DNA of 64,000 nt from Streptomyces griseochromogenes (GCF_001542625.1 NZ_CP016279.1:5394001-5458000), one strand, 5' to 3'. Counted from the first letter of the stretch, positions 8,200 to 17,362 are shown. A program made the numbers and translations. Notes: generated by a model from the sequence alone, not told the origin.

Positions 8200-9483
8200 A
8201 TGCACAGTTCCACGTCAACAAGTTCGCTGTGGCGGCCTTGGACGCCGATCACCCAGCAGGCCAACTCACTGCGGATCGTCGAGGCGCAGGGCACCCGCGT
8301 CCGCGACGCGGAGGGCAAGTGGTACCTGGACGCCATCTCCGGAGTCCTCAACATGTCCTGTGGGCACGGGCATCCTCGGCTGATCGAAGCCGCGAATCGG
8401 CAGTTCGAGCAGCTCGTCCACTATGACCCCATGGTGTCGAGCCACAACCCCGCCGAGACGCTGGCGTCGCGGCTGGCCGAGACGCTGCCGGGTGAGCTGA
8501 ACGAGATCGTCCTGCTCAACAGTGGCTCGGAGGCCACCGAGGCGGCCCTCAGGATCGCACTGCAGTACTGGCGCAACATCGGTGAGGACCGCAACCGGGT
8601 CATCACCTTCGAGGCGGCGTACCACGGTACGACCTACCTGGCCCAGCAGCTCTCGGGGCTGCCGTTCACCGCCAGCGAGTGGGCCCCGCCGTTCCCTATC
8701 GAGCACATCTCCCTGCCCGCAGCGCCGTGCGAGATGCGGACCGAGGAAAGTGCCGACGCGCTGATCGAGCTGTTCGCCAAGGCTCTGGAGACCGGGCCTC
8801 CCGCGGCCGCGGTCATGGTGGAGCCGCTGCTTGGCCTCGGCGGCTGCGTCGTGCTTCCGGCCGGTTTCCTCACCAGGCTCAGGAAGCTGTGCGACCAGCA
8901 CGGAGCACTGCTCATCCTCGACGAGGTGTTCTGCGGCTTCGGCCGCACCGGGCGGATGTTCGGCTTCGATCACGACGGGATCACCCCGGACATCGTCACC
9001 CTGAGCAAGGGCATCAGCGGCGGCTACCTGCCGCTGGCCGCGACGGCGGTTACCTCGACGATCAAGCAGACGTTCGTCCGGGAGCCGATCGCCCAGGGAC
9101 TTCGCTACGGACACACGACCGGCGGCCATGCCGTCGCGAGTGCCGTCGCGAACACCGTGCTTGACATCATGGCCGACGAGAAGCTCGTCGAGAACTCGGC
9201 GGCTCAGGGTGCCACGCTGTTGGACGGCCTGCAGAAGCTCGTCGAGTCGAGCCCGCTGGTCACCGACGTCCGCGGACTCGGCCTGGTGATCGCCGTCGAG
9301 ACCGACACCGAGGAGTCGGCCGGCGCCATCGCGGAGGCAGCGGCCCAGGCGGGCGTGATGACGCGGCACGAGCGCGGTGTGATCCGGATCGCGCCCCCGC
9401 TGACGCTCACCGCCGACGACACGGCGGAACTGGTCGGGAAGATCACCGGCGCCGCGGACACCGCTGCTGCGGCACAGCGCTGA
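8200..9483 (+). CDS. class III PLP aminotransferase (5'-aminouridine candidate)
   Basis: A 427-residue enzyme of the acetylornithine/omega-amino-acid aminotransferase group. The PLP phosphate loop is NSGSEATEAA (residues 107-116). DEVFCGFGRTG (241-251) holds the aspartate that contacts the PLP ring nitrogen. The Schiff-base lysine is Lys270 in TLSKGISGGYLPL. The ATG at 8200 follows CTGGAGAG. In uridyl-peptide pathways a PLP aminotransferase turns the 5'-aldehyde nucleoside into the 5'-amino nucleoside that accepts the peptide. The cupin at the left edge and this gene would together provide that building block. The oxidase that makes the aldehyde is not in the window. The gene sits 34 bases behind the condensation-like gene, apparently in one transcript. 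Confidence 0.92.
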   Translation: MHSSTSTSSLWRPWTPITQQANSLRIVEAQGTRVRDAEGKWYLDAISGVLNMSCGHGHPRLIEAANRQFEQLVHYDPMVSSHNPAETLASRLAETLPGELNEIVLLNSGSEATEAALRIALQYWRNIGEDRNRVITFEAAYHGTTYLAQQLSGLPFTASEWAPPFPIEHISLPAAPCEMRTEESADALIELFAKALETGPPAAAVMVEPLLGLGGCVVLPAGFLTRLRKLCDQHGALLILDEVFCGFGRTGRMFGFDHDGITPDIVTLSKGISGGYLPLAATAVTSTIKQTFVREPIAQGLRYGHTTGGHAVASAVANTVLDIMADEKLVENSAAQGATLLDGLQKLVESSPLVTDVRGLGLVIAVETDTEESAGAIAEAAAQAGVMTRHERGVIRIAPPLTLTADDTAELVGKITGAADTAAAAQR

Positions 9484-9617
9484 GTCGAAGGGGCGCTGCG
9501 GCGTGTGGAGTGGTCGGCGCGGTCACGGTGTTGGGCGGGCTGTTCAGGCGCTCGGACGGCGATCGGTGACGCACCTCGGTGAATTTCGGATAGTTCAGTC
9601 AAACAGGAGGAGTTGAA

Positions 9618-10550
9618 GTGAGTGAGACCGTCCCCACGCTGCGGGAAGTAGGCATCCCTTCCTTCGACGCGCCGGTCGACTCGCCGTTCTCCTGGCTGCG
9701 GGACATGGCGGAGACCGTTCGTGACCGCATGCTGGTCCACGGAGCGATTCTCATCCACGGCCTCCCCCTGGACGGACCGGACCGTCTGGCCGAGGCGCGC
9801 GCTGCCCTGGGCATCACGAGCCACACGCCCACGGAGGCGTTCAACAACCGGAACGAGTTCGGGAACGGCATCCTTTCGCCGATCACCTGGCCGGCCGACC
9901 GGATCATTTGCCCGTTCCAGGAAGTCTCCTTCAGCAGGACGTTCCCTTCGGTCGTCCTGACCGCGTGCATCGCTCCGCCGGACGGTGACGGCCAGTCGCA
10001 CCTCAGTGACACCCGCCGGATCTCCGATCACCTGCCGGCGCCCCTCGCCGAGCGCGTCCGAAAGGGTGGCTGGACCCTGGCCCGTGCCTTCCACGACGGG
10101 TTCGGCATCACGTGGCGAGAGGCCTTTTCCGTACGGGACCGCGCGGCACTCGACACACTCTTCGAGACCGCGGGAATCGAAGCCGAGTGGCTGCCCGGCG
10201 GCTCGCTGAACACGGTGCGCCGCCTGCCGGCCGTCATCGACCACCCGACGACCGAGGAAGAGTGCTGGTTCAACCAGATCTCCTTCCTCAATTCCGCCAA
10301 CCTGGATCCGGTCGAGCGTGACATCATGACCGATGCCTTCGGGGAGTACCTCCCGATGAACACCTACTTCGGTGACGGATCACCGGTGTCCGATGAGCAC
10401 CTGACGGCCATACAGAACGCCTATGACATGGTGAGGATCGGTGTCTCGTGGCGCCGCGGCGACCTGCTGATCGCCGACAACATCATGATGGCCCAAGGCC
10501 GCTCGCCATTCGCAGGCTCCCCTGAGTTCCTGATCGCCCTCGGCGAGTAG
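9618..10550 (+). CDS. TauD/TfdA-family protein lacking the iron and 2-oxoglutarate ligands
   Basis: The GTG at 9618 has an excellent GGAGG site. The 310 residues follow the TauD/SyrP-like plan: FSRTFPSVVLTACIAPP after the first metal motif, DTRRISDHLP, a long insert with WFNQISFLN, and the ending WRRGDLLIADNIMMAQGRSPF. The usual His-x-Asp/Glu is Phe100-Gln101-Glu102. The distal His, normally in a HGR motif, is Gln293 (AQGR). The 2-oxoglutarate arginine position reads SPE (301-303). It therefore cannot build the normal two-His-one-carboxylate site. The ORF is otherwise intact with normal codon use, so it is probably a functional non-oxygenase or a partner protein. It lies between the aminotransferase and a cupin gene in the same operon. 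Confidence 0.85.
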   Translation: MSETVPTLREVGIPSFDAPVDSPFSWLRDMAETVRDRMLVHGAILIHGLPLDGPDRLAEARAALGITSHTPTEAFNNRNEFGNGILSPITWPADRIICPFQEVSFSRTFPSVVLTACIAPPDGDGQSHLSDTRRISDHLPAPLAERVRKGGWTLARAFHDGFGITWREAFSVRDRAALDTLFETAGIEAEWLPGGSLNTVRRLPAVIDHPTTEEECWFNQISFLNSANLDPVERDIMTDAFGEYLPMNTYFGDGSPVSDEHLTAIQNAYDMVRIGVSWRRGDLLIADNIMMAQGRSPFAGSPEFLIALGE

Positions 10551-10669
10551 TAACACGCCGGATCGATCACGGGTCCCAGAAGCAGAAGGTGGACCGCTGA
10601 TCAACGGTCTTGCCTTGTCCTACTTTTCGAATCGCTGGACTACCAGCATCCAGAATAGGAGTAAGGGTC

Positions 10670-11443
10670 ATGGTGCAGGTTCTAGCGGATGCGACCCTGC
10701 AAGAAATCAAGGACCACCTCGAAGTGATCGTGGACAGCGGGCGCGGTACGACTTTCCAAGGCTCGGAGTCGGTGGTCCGCCAGCTTTCCGAGCCGGGAGA
10801 CCTGTGTTCTCTGATCGGCCAGATCATCTCTGACGACGACGCTCTTGCCGAGATAGCCGCGCTCTCGTACTACCACGCGAACAACTTCTTGAAGCTCGTG
10901 CTGCTCGCTGGCGACAAGAACCCCTGGAAGCTGCGTCTCCACATGTGGCATCCGCAGCCGGACGCCTCGGGGATCATTGCGGAGGACATCCACTCGCACC
11001 GCTGGGACTTCACGACCGCGCTCGTGGTCGGCGAGTACTTCGCCCAGGAGTACAGGATCGGCCCCGGTGAGGAGTACTACCACTTCAAGTACCTGCCGAT
11101 CGGGCAGGGGAAGGCCTTCTCCCTGGAGGCACAGGGCAAGGAGCAGCTCACCTCCGTGTTCGAGGCGGTCCTGCCCGCTGGAACGGTCTACCACATCAAT
11201 CATGAGGTCCTGCATTGCATCTCCAGGTCCGCAGGTAAGGCCGCGGCGTCGCTCGTCCTGCAGCAGCCGGCCGTGGAAGAGTTCACAAACGTCTACCGGA
11301 CGTCGCCCGTCGGCGAGCAGGCCAAAACCGAGATCGAGGTGCAGCGGCCGTCGGTCGATCAGCTGCGGGACGAGCTGAAGCACTTCCTTACCTGGATTGA
11401 CTGCTCGGGGCCTCTCCGTAACACGGCCCCTTCCCCGGCTTGA
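10670..11443 (+). CDS. cupin-fold protein with intact metal-binding histidines
   Basis: The ATG at 10670 (AGGAG nine bases upstream) gives a 257-residue protein. The centre shows cupin motifs: EDIHSHRWDFTTALVVGEY (residues 105-123), with His108 and His110, and LPAGTVYHINHEVLH (168-182), with His175/His178. The spacing suits a mononuclear metal centre as in cysteine-dioxygenase-like or RmlC-like cupins. The N-terminal 70 residues are helical and unassigned. It follows the TauD-like gene, which has lost its own metal site, and precedes a gene of unknown function by 13 bases. An oxygenase or a dehydratase/isomerase role in nucleoside or amino-acid tailoring is possible; the substrate is unknown. 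Confidence 0.7.
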   Translation: MVQVLADATLQEIKDHLEVIVDSGRGTTFQGSESVVRQLSEPGDLCSLIGQIISDDDALAEIAALSYYHANNFLKLVLLAGDKNPWKLRLHMWHPQPDASGIIAEDIHSHRWDFTTALVVGEYFAQEYRIGPGEEYYHFKYLPIGQGKAFSLEAQGKEQLTSVFEAVLPAGTVYHINHEVLHCISRSAGKAAASLVLQQPAVEEFTNVYRTSPVGEQAKTEIEVQRPSVDQLRDELKHFLTWIDCSGPLRNTAPSPA

Positions 11444-11456
11444 GGAGAGTAGGCGG

Positions 11457-12827
11457 GTGCGGCAAAGCGATGAAGCTTTCTCTGTTCCGTGCGTACTTCC
11501 TGCCGGTGGACTGCGCACTTCGATCCGCTCGCACCACGTCGCGTCTGACCGCGACGTGATAGAAAAGCTGGGCCGAGCACCGAGCGCCGATTCGTCTCTG
11601 TTGTTCACGCGTGCCGCGCAGCGACGGAATCTCTCCGGCGACGACCTGGCCCTGGCCCGTGCGGCACGAGAGGAGATCGATCAGCGCGCACGCGGCATCG
11701 GCGCACTGGTGGAGAGGGCAGGGGGCATCGCGCTGACCGCGGACGAGTGTGCCGTCCTGCGACCGCCGTACGGCCGCTCCATCCATCTGCCCAGTCCTGA
11801 CCGACCATATGCGCACCTGGCCGTTCACACCGGACAGGGCCGCGTCAGCGTCACGCCGGTCTGGGCGACCACCAGCGGCGGGAACGTGGTCATGAGCACG
11901 GTGGAAAACAGGATCAAGGCAAGAGCCACGGCCCTTGATCCACTGGTTGCCCTGTCCGTTCCCGCCGGGATCGGGAGTCAATTGTCCTACGAAGTGGGCG
12001 GCTTCGTCCGTCAGTCGCCCGACCCCGAGCGCGAACTGATTCGTACGCTGGCCGAAATGTACAGCACTCGAAAGATCAGAGAACAGAGTGACGGCAACTA
12101 CACGAGTTGGGACCAGCGCGAGCGCAACGAGCGCCTTCGACTAGAGGTCCTGGCCTACCGAGTCCGCGACGAGCTCGGGGACGAGCCCACGTTCCGCTCC
12201 GTTCCCTATGTCGAGGCGTTGGCGCCGAGGTACGGCGATGCCGACCTGCCCTTGTCGTCCGGGCGAAGCTCGCACGACGGCTTCTGGGGACCGGACGAGA
12301 AGTACACGGAAGACAAGCCGGAGCTGCGCGAGGCTCGGGACGAGCTGGCGATTCTGGGCGTGTTGCCCCAGGCCTCAGGGAACGGGTACCGCTCCCTGAA
12401 CGCCACCTACGGACACCTCGCTTCCTTCGACCACCGCGGTCTGCTGCGCTGTCGTCAGGTCGGCTTCGAACTGGTCAACGTGAAGGGGGAGGCTCGGATC
12501 TCGTTCCTCGTCGACAAACGCGACTGCGAGGTTCTTCGGAGGGTCCCTTCCGCTGCCATGTCCGTGGCGAAGTACCGCAGCGGGTCCGTGTGGCTGCAGT
12601 CCCAAGGGCTCATCAGCCTTCACGACGATCCAGGCGCGGTCCGAAAGGCGATCCGACGTCTTGAACGCCGGTACAACCGTGCCCACCACCGGCTGGCACT
12701 CGACCTGAGCTGGCACAGACGCGTCCCTGGGGGTTACGTGCTGGCGACCCTGTCGTACCAGCGGCTCAGCAGTCGGTTCCGTGAGGCGGCGCGATCGGTG
12801 CGTTCTGCCGACACGGGCTGGAAGTGA
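11457..12827 (+). CDS. uncharacterised protein, last gene of the tailoring operon
   Basis: The GTG at 11457 behind GAGGAGAG gives 456 residues; the longer frame upstream overlaps the previous gene and has no ribosome site. No family is recognised. The sequence is soluble and charged. It has a helical N-terminal part (LARAAREEIDQRARGIGALVERAGG), a central segment (EVGGFVRQSPDPERELIRTLAEMYSTRKIREQSDG) and a basic C-terminus (AIRRLERRYNRAHHRLALDLSWHRR). No transmembrane segments or signal peptide are seen. It sits 13 bases after the cupin gene and ends just before a strong terminator, so it belongs to the five-gene operon. Presence inside a uridyl-peptide locus makes it a candidate for an unassigned step or for self-protection. 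Confidence 0.75.
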   Translation: MRQSDEAFSVPCVLPAGGLRTSIRSHHVASDRDVIEKLGRAPSADSSLLFTRAAQRRNLSGDDLALARAAREEIDQRARGIGALVERAGGIALTADECAVLRPPYGRSIHLPSPDRPYAHLAVHTGQGRVSVTPVWATTSGGNVVMSTVENRIKARATALDPLVALSVPAGIGSQLSYEVGGFVRQSPDPERELIRTLAEMYSTRKIREQSDGNYTSWDQRERNERLRLEVLAYRVRDELGDEPTFRSVPYVEALAPRYGDADLPLSSGRSSHDGFWGPDEKYTEDKPELREARDELAILGVLPQASGNGYRSLNATYGHLASFDHRGLLRCRQVGFELVNVKGEARISFLVDKRDCEVLRRVPSAAMSVAKYRSGSVWLQSQGLISLHDDPGAVRKAIRRLERRYNRAHHRLALDLSWHRRVPGGYVLATLSYQRLSSRFREAARSVRSADTGWK

Positions 12828-12856
12828 TTCCCCATGGGAAAGGCTTCCCGCGCAAG

Positions 12857-12904
12857 GCACGAGACCGCTGCTGCCCGCGAGGCAGCAGCGGTCTCGTGCT
12901 TTTC
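12857..12904 (+). terminator. intrinsic terminator closing the tailoring operon
   Basis: A 19-bp perfect stem (GCACGAGACCGCTGCTGCC with its complement at 12881-12899) and a 5-base loop, followed by TTTTC. It lies 30 bases after the stop of the uncharacterised gene. The opposite-strand adenylation gene converges from the other side, and the hairpin could also help end that transcript. Confidence 0.92.
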
Positions 12905-13147
12905 GGACGTCCCCGCCGACGGGTGATTGTGGCACCGTACGCGTCGCTGCCAGATGTCTGTCAGGCGCGGGCCGCTCGGATGAAGAGGCGCCGATGAGCT
13001 CTCATCGGCGGCACGAGGTCCGCCGATGGCAGCCGCCGTACGCGCCCGCCCAGGGATGACCACTTGGAGACCGCCCCACTCGGAGGTCATCTCACCTGGC
13101 GGTCCGCGCCGGCAGACGCGCGTGTGGGCGCTGGGGACCGCCAGGGA

Positions 13148-14731
13148 TCAAGGGCGACGGGCCCGGCGCGAAGTCGCAATGTCCTGGAGAGCCCGCCGGT
13201 CCACCTTGCCCGACGCAGTCAACGGAAGCTCGGGAACGACCTGGTAGCGATCCGGCGCCATGTAGGCCGGCAGGGAGTCGAGCATGTGCCGGCGTAGCAG
13301 CGCCTGGGGCTTTTCCTTGGTCTCTTCTGCGAGCACCAGGCACGCGACGAGGAACTGGGCGCCGGCCGCAGTGGTGACCATCGTGGCTGCAGCGTCTTTG
13401 ACCAGTTCGTGGGCCCGCAGGAACGCCTCGACCTCACCGAGTTCGACTCGGACGCCACGTACCTTGACCTGCTGGTCGTTGCGGCCGAGGTACTCGAAGG
13501 AGCCGTCCGGCAGGCGCCGGGCCAGGTCCCCGGTCCGGTAGTAGCGCAGCTGCCCCTTCGGGGTGTCGAGGACGACGAAACGCTCGGCCGTCAGCTCCGG
13601 CTGCCCCAGGTAGCCCACCGCGACCGCCGGACCGGCGATCACCAGTTCTCCGACGTCGCCGTCCGGGAGCAACTCCATTGCCTCGTCCCGCACTTCGACG
13701 ACGAGATGCGGCAGTGCCGAACCGATGGGCGCGCGCACCGGGCCTTCGAGGTCCGCCCGGGTCAGCGCGTGGCACGTGGCGTAGCACGTGGCCTCGGTCG
13801 GACCGTACACGTTGACGACGGTCGGCGGGATGCCCTGATATGCCTTCAGGAAGGCAGAAATGACGTCGAGTTCTACGGCCTCGCCACCGACCTGGACGTA
13901 GCGCAGGGCGAGTAGCGGCCTGGCGGCCTCTTCGTAGGCATAGACCAGTGCACGCAGGGACGTCGGGACCTGGCTGGTTAAGGTCACGCCTTCGCGGTGG
14001 AGCAGCGCGAGGAAGTCGGACGCGGACTGCGCCATCTTGAGGGGAACGACGACCGACGTGGCTCCGACGGCCACCGCGAGCCAGAACTCGGAGACAGACA
14101 GGTCGAAGATGTAGGGGTGGAACAGTGTGATGCGGTCCTCGGTACCCACATCGAATACCGACACAGCGCTGCGCAGCAGTTCGAGCACACTGTGGTGGGC
14201 GATCATGCAGCCCTTGGGGACGCCCGTCGACCCGGAGGTGTAGAGGATGTACGCTAGTTCGCTGCCGTCGAGGTCGATCGGTGGCAGCGGCGGCAGTTCC
14301 TCCCCGTCGGTGTCCGGTGGGACCACGCGGACATCCTTGAGTCCGGCAGAAGCGATCTGCCCTGACTCGCCGATGACCACCGTCAGCCCGGCGTCCTCGA
14401 TCAGATATCGCAGTCGCTCCGCCGGGTAAGTGGGATCGAGCGGCACATAAGCGGCGCCCGCCTTCAGTGCGGCAAGAATGGAGATCGGTATTTCGGCTGA
14501 GCGATGGAGGATCAGCCCGACTCGGTGTCCCGGCCGGATTCCTTCCTGTACAAGTTTTGCAGCAAGCCGGTCCGACAACAGGTCGAGTTCCTGATAGCTG
14601 AGTGTTCGTCCGTCGTCGCGAACGGCCGGAGCGGTGCCGCGAATCACCGCAACGCTACGGAACAGGTCGGGAAGGGACACAGCTTCATCGAGATAGAGCT
14701 TCGGTCGAATAGTGTCAATTGCATGGCCCAT
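13148..14731 (-). CDS. stand-alone NRPS adenylation protein
   Basis: A 527-residue amino-acid-activating enzyme without a carrier domain. Core motifs are in order: A3 YILYTSGSTGVPKG, A4 region FDLSVSEFW, A5 NVYGPTEATC, A7 YYRTGD, A8 RNDQQVKVRGVRVELGEVE and A10 LTASGKVDRRAL. The ATG at 14731 follows GAGAGG, a better start than the in-frame codon at 14803. It adenylates an amino acid and must load it on a separate PCP; the free PCP is two genes upstream in the same operon. The substrate cannot be named with confidence by eye. The gene order PCP, methyltransferase, adenylation protein is compact and on one strand. Confidence 0.95.
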   Translation of the reverse strand: MGHAIDTIRPKLYLDEAVSLPDLFRSVAVIRGTAPAVRDDGRTLSYQELDLLSDRLAAKLVQEGIRPGHRVGLILHRSAEIPISILAALKAGAAYVPLDPTYPAERLRYLIEDAGLTVVIGESGQIASAGLKDVRVVPPDTDGEELPPLPPIDLDGSELAYILYTSGSTGVPKGCMIAHHSVLELLRSAVSVFDVGTEDRITLFHPYIFDLSVSEFWLAVAVGATSVVVPLKMAQSASDFLALLHREGVTLTSQVPTSLRALVYAYEEAARPLLALRYVQVGGEAVELDVISAFLKAYQGIPPTVVNVYGPTEATCYATCHALTRADLEGPVRAPIGSALPHLVVEVRDEAMELLPDGDVGELVIAGPAVAVGYLGQPELTAERFVVLDTPKGQLRYYRTGDLARRLPDGSFEYLGRNDQQVKVRGVRVELGEVEAFLRAHELVKDAAATMVTTAAGAQFLVACLVLAEETKEKPQALLRRHMLDSLPAYMAPDRYQVVPELPLTASGKVDRRALQDIATSRRARRP

Positions 14732-14810
14732 ATGATTGCCTCTCAGAGCTTTGGGAGGGTCCGGCGCTTCCTGCGGCGCTGGTAGGCCGATCAGGTAGGT
14801 CATGAACTAT

Positions 14811-15554
14811 CTAGGCAGGGCTACTTGCGTACTCATACAAGAAAGAATCGTAAAACTCCGCATCAGGAGATAAAACGACTTTGACCAGATTCCACTGGTC
14901 CCGCATCTCTGCGGGCGCGGCTGCCACCGGGGTCTTCTCAAGATCGGTCCCCTCCCCATCCGGCTGGCCGCGACCGGTAAAGCAAAGGACCACCCTACGA
15001 GGGTGCTGTCGGATTGAGTCCTCGATCCTGTCCAGAACCGTGGCGGAAACTTCCACCGAAAAGGGCTCGTAGAAATAGAAGAGCCCGGCGTCAGCCGGGA
15101 CGTCGAACTTCGTGGCATCGGCATGCACCACGTCAATCCTGTCGTGGCCGCCGCTGGCCTCCGAAGCCTTCTCTACATTGCTCCGGGCAATGGCACAGAG
15201 AGCCTCCGATGCCTCCACGCCGACGATCCGACGGAAGGGCAGCTCACCCGCGAGCAGTAGGACCCGGCCCTTGCCGCAGCCGACGTCGACGAACGTCACT
15301 TCTTCGTGTTTAACGTCACACTTGCTGAGCGCATTGCGCACGGTAAGGACCGGCGTGGGCGAGTACCTGGCGTTTCGACCCACCCACGTCTGCTCAGCAT
15401 CGGGAAGCTCCCAAAGCTCTACGGATTCTGTCGTGTCAACGCCATGAACCGAATCGAACGGCGTCTGCTGATCGATTTGACCAAGCCGCTCATCAAATTT
15501 CTGACGGTATTCGATAGTACGCAGAAGCCTGGCCTTCTGGTCATCGTCCGGCAT
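14811..15554 (-). CDS. SAM-dependent methyltransferase (diaminobutyrate N-methyl candidate)
   Basis: A 247-residue class I methyltransferase. Motif I is FVDVGCGKGRVLLLAGE (residues 88-104), followed by VGVEASEALCAIARSN, whose acidic residue should bind the SAM ribose, and IDVVHADATKF (motif II). YFYEPFSVEVSATVL corresponds to the post-II region. Uridyl peptides of the pacidamycin type carry an N-methylated 2,3-diaminobutyrate, and their clusters hold one dedicated methyltransferase; this is the obvious candidate. The ATG at 15554 lies 21 bases after the free PCP gene stop. Base composition is lower in G+C than in the NRPS genes at 23-32 kb. Confidence 0.88.
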   Translation of the reverse strand: MPDDDQKARLLRTIEYRQKFDERLGQIDQQTPFDSVHGVDTTESVELWELPDAEQTWVGRNARYSPTPVLTVRNALSKCDVKHEEVTFVDVGCGKGRVLLLAGELPFRRIVGVEASEALCAIARSNVEKASEASGGHDRIDVVHADATKFDVPADAGLFYFYEPFSVEVSATVLDRIEDSIRQHPRRVVLCFTGRGQPDGEGTDLEKTPVAAAPAEMRDQWNLVKVVLSPDAEFYDSFLYEYASSPA

Positions 15555-15575
15555 TCTGAAATCCTTTCCCGGTAA

Positions 15576-15896
15576 TTACTCGACCCTGTCCCGGAATATG
15601 ATTACTCGGCCTCGAACGCCAGTCGCGTTGTCATGCGGCATGCCCTTGTCGAGTATCGCCCCGAGATTAGACGGTGTCGAGTTGTTTACAATATCGCGCA
15701 GTGATATTTGCTTTTCGAGCTTGACGGCAAGTCGAATCACCGTCGGTGAGGATCCTGCCGCCGAGAAGAAGTCATCATTGCGGCCGATAGAGGAAGCCGA
15801 CAGCCCCAGTACCTCTGCCCATAGCTCCGCGAGCATCCGCTCGGTATCCGTCTGTGGCGTGGGATCATCCGTTGCAGGTCCGGACGAGTTGACCAT
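15576..15896 (-). CDS. free-standing peptidyl carrier protein
   Basis: The ATG at 15896 has GGAAG eight bases upstream and gives 106 residues, about a usual PCP plus short tails. The carrier fold is visible: TERMLAELWAEVLGLSASSIGRNDDFFSAAGSSPTVIRL, with the phosphopantetheine serine within GSS. SLRDIVNNSTPSNLGAIL is helix 3-4. The loop differs from the usual GGHS, but the DDFF start and the spacing to the serine are standard. It is the first gene of the PCP, methyltransferase, adenylation operon, and operator site 3 lies about 175 bases upstream. An in-frame start at 15992 would add unstructured sequence. Confidence 0.88.
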   Translation of the reverse strand: MVNSSGPATDDPTPQTDTERMLAELWAEVLGLSASSIGRNDDFFSAAGSSPTVIRLAVKLEKQISLRDIVNNSTPSNLGAILDKGMPHDNATGVRGRVIIFRDRVE

Positions 15897-16071
15897 GGCA
15901 ATCTTCCAGGCGACGTAGCGTGCGTTTTGCCGGTGTAGGGATCGGTGTGGCGGAATGCTGTCCGGTAGCAGGGCGCGCAGACTATCGGCCAATGCCGACT
16001 CCGGATTTCCTCAGCGGGACGGTTGGCCTCTAATTTCCGAACTATCAGATTACCGATCGCCGCAACTGGCT

Positions 16072-16091
16072 GTACTGACATCCGTCAGGTG
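16072..16091. promoter_or_regulatory. operator site 3
   Basis: GTACTGACATCCGTCAGGTG, with a perfect left half (GTACTGACA) and a weaker right half. The same 20 bases recur at 39957-39976. It lies upstream of the PCP operon. About 150 bases farther out the DNA is taken over by an IS5 element, so this is the last conserved piece of the original promoter region on this side. Confidence 0.65.
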
Positions 16092-16239
16092 CGCCGTCCG
16101 GGAAGGCCGCGCCGTCGGCCGCGGCCTGTGGCCATCGTTCCGTCCCTCCGGGGCCACCGCCGCCACAGATGCGCCGGGCGGGTGGCCCGTGGCTCCAGTC
16201 CGCCGTAACCGAGCCGTCGTCGTGGTGCGGCCGCCGCGC

Positions 16240-17326
16240 GCGTTTTGCCCCCGCGAGGTTGTTTGGTTCGAGGTTCAGGTGTTGCGCTAGTTCGGAGTGG
16301 ATTCGCGGGTGAGTCTGCGGCTTATGAGGTCGGTCATCGCGACGTGGATTATGGCTTCGGAGCGGCGAGGGTGAGTCTCGTAGTCGCGGGCGAGTCGGCG
16401 GTGGTGCATGAGCCAGCCGAAGGTCCGCTCCACAACCCAACGTCGGGGGATCACTTTGAACCCTTTGACGCCGGGGTCGCGTTGGACGACTTCGACGTCG
16501 ATGCCGAGGCGGGCGCCGTGATCGATGGCCTTGGTGCGGTAGCCGGTGTCGGCCCACGCCTTGGTCACGCTAGGGCTTGTGGTGGCGATGCGTGAGAGCA
16601 GATGGATGCCACCTGCGTTGTCGGAGACGCTGGCGGCGGTCACCCAGACGGCCAGGAGGAGTCCGAGGGTGTCGACGCCGAGGTGGCGCTTGCGACCAGC
16701 GATTTTCTTGCCGGCATCGATGCCCTGGTCGGCTGCGGGCACATTGGCGGAGGTCTTGATGCTCTGCGCGTCGAGCACGCAGGCGCTCGGCTCGGCATCG
16801 CGGCCCTCGGCCTCACGCACCAGTCGCCGCAGCAGGCCGTTGAGCTGGTCGAAGGTTCCTTCCTTCTGCCATGCGGCGAAGTATCCGTAGACCGTTTCCC
16901 ACGGCGGGAAGTCGTGCGGCAGGTAGCGCCAGGGGATGCCGGTGCGGTCGACGTACAGGATGGCGTCCATGATGCAGCGCAGGTCGTGCTCGGGCGGGCG
17001 GCCGATGTCCAGGCCCCTGCCCCGTCGTTCGGCCCTCCAGGCGGTGAGCGTGGGGCCGATCAGTTCCCAGCGGGCGTCGGACAGGTCGCTGGGGTACGGG
17101 CGTTGTCGCGTCATGTTTCGGTAGTACCGTCGGGCACGGCATGTCCCCAGGGAGCAAACGGCGTCAATCAGGGGCGCCTTGGGATCAGACAGGATCGACT
17201 CGACCGAAACGGGCCGAGGCGCGACGTCATCTGTCGCACAACCCGCATTGACCACTACTGCCTCAGCAGCCTCGGTCCCACTCGCCACCCGAAGCGCCAC
17301 CAAACAACCCCGAGGGGACAAAACGC
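16240..17326 (-). mobile_element. IS5-family element
   Basis: Imperfect terminal inverted repeats of about 28 bp (16240-16267 and 17299-17326) read GCGTTTTG and then GGTTGTTTGGT, with three mismatches. The single transposase gene lies between them on the - strand and appears intact. Flanking target duplication was not resolved. Other transposase fragments follow directly on the right. Confidence 0.8.
16287..17114 (-). CDS. IS5-family transposase
   Basis: A 275-residue DDE transposase starting at the ATG at 17114 (MTRQRPYPSDLSDARWELI), the standard beginning of this actinobacterial IS5 group. Next come GIPWRYLPHDFPPWETVY and the catalytic strand VLDAQSIKTSANV, with the first Asp. KRHLGVDTLGLLLAVWVTAAS follows, then WADTGYR (second Asp region) and RRWVVERTFGWLMHHRRLARDYE with the catalytic Glu. 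No frameshift is seen, so the element may be active. A longer frame to 17321 adds only sequence from the left end of the element. Confidence 0.95.
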   Translation of the reverse strand: MTRQRPYPSDLSDARWELIGPTLTAWRAERRGRGLDIGRPPEHDLRCIMDAILYVDRTGIPWRYLPHDFPPWETVYGYFAAWQKEGTFDQLNGLLRRLVREAEGRDAEPSACVLDAQSIKTSANVPAADQGIDAGKKIAGRKRHLGVDTLGLLLAVWVTAASVSDNAGGIHLLSRIATTSPSVTKAWADTGYRTKAIDHGARLGIDVEVVQRDPGVKGFKVIPRRWVVERTFGWLMHHRRLARDYETHPRRSEAIIHVAMTDLISRRLTRESTPN

Positions 17327-17362
17327 TCTTTAAGGGGACGTCCCGCTTGTATGCGTGTTAGG

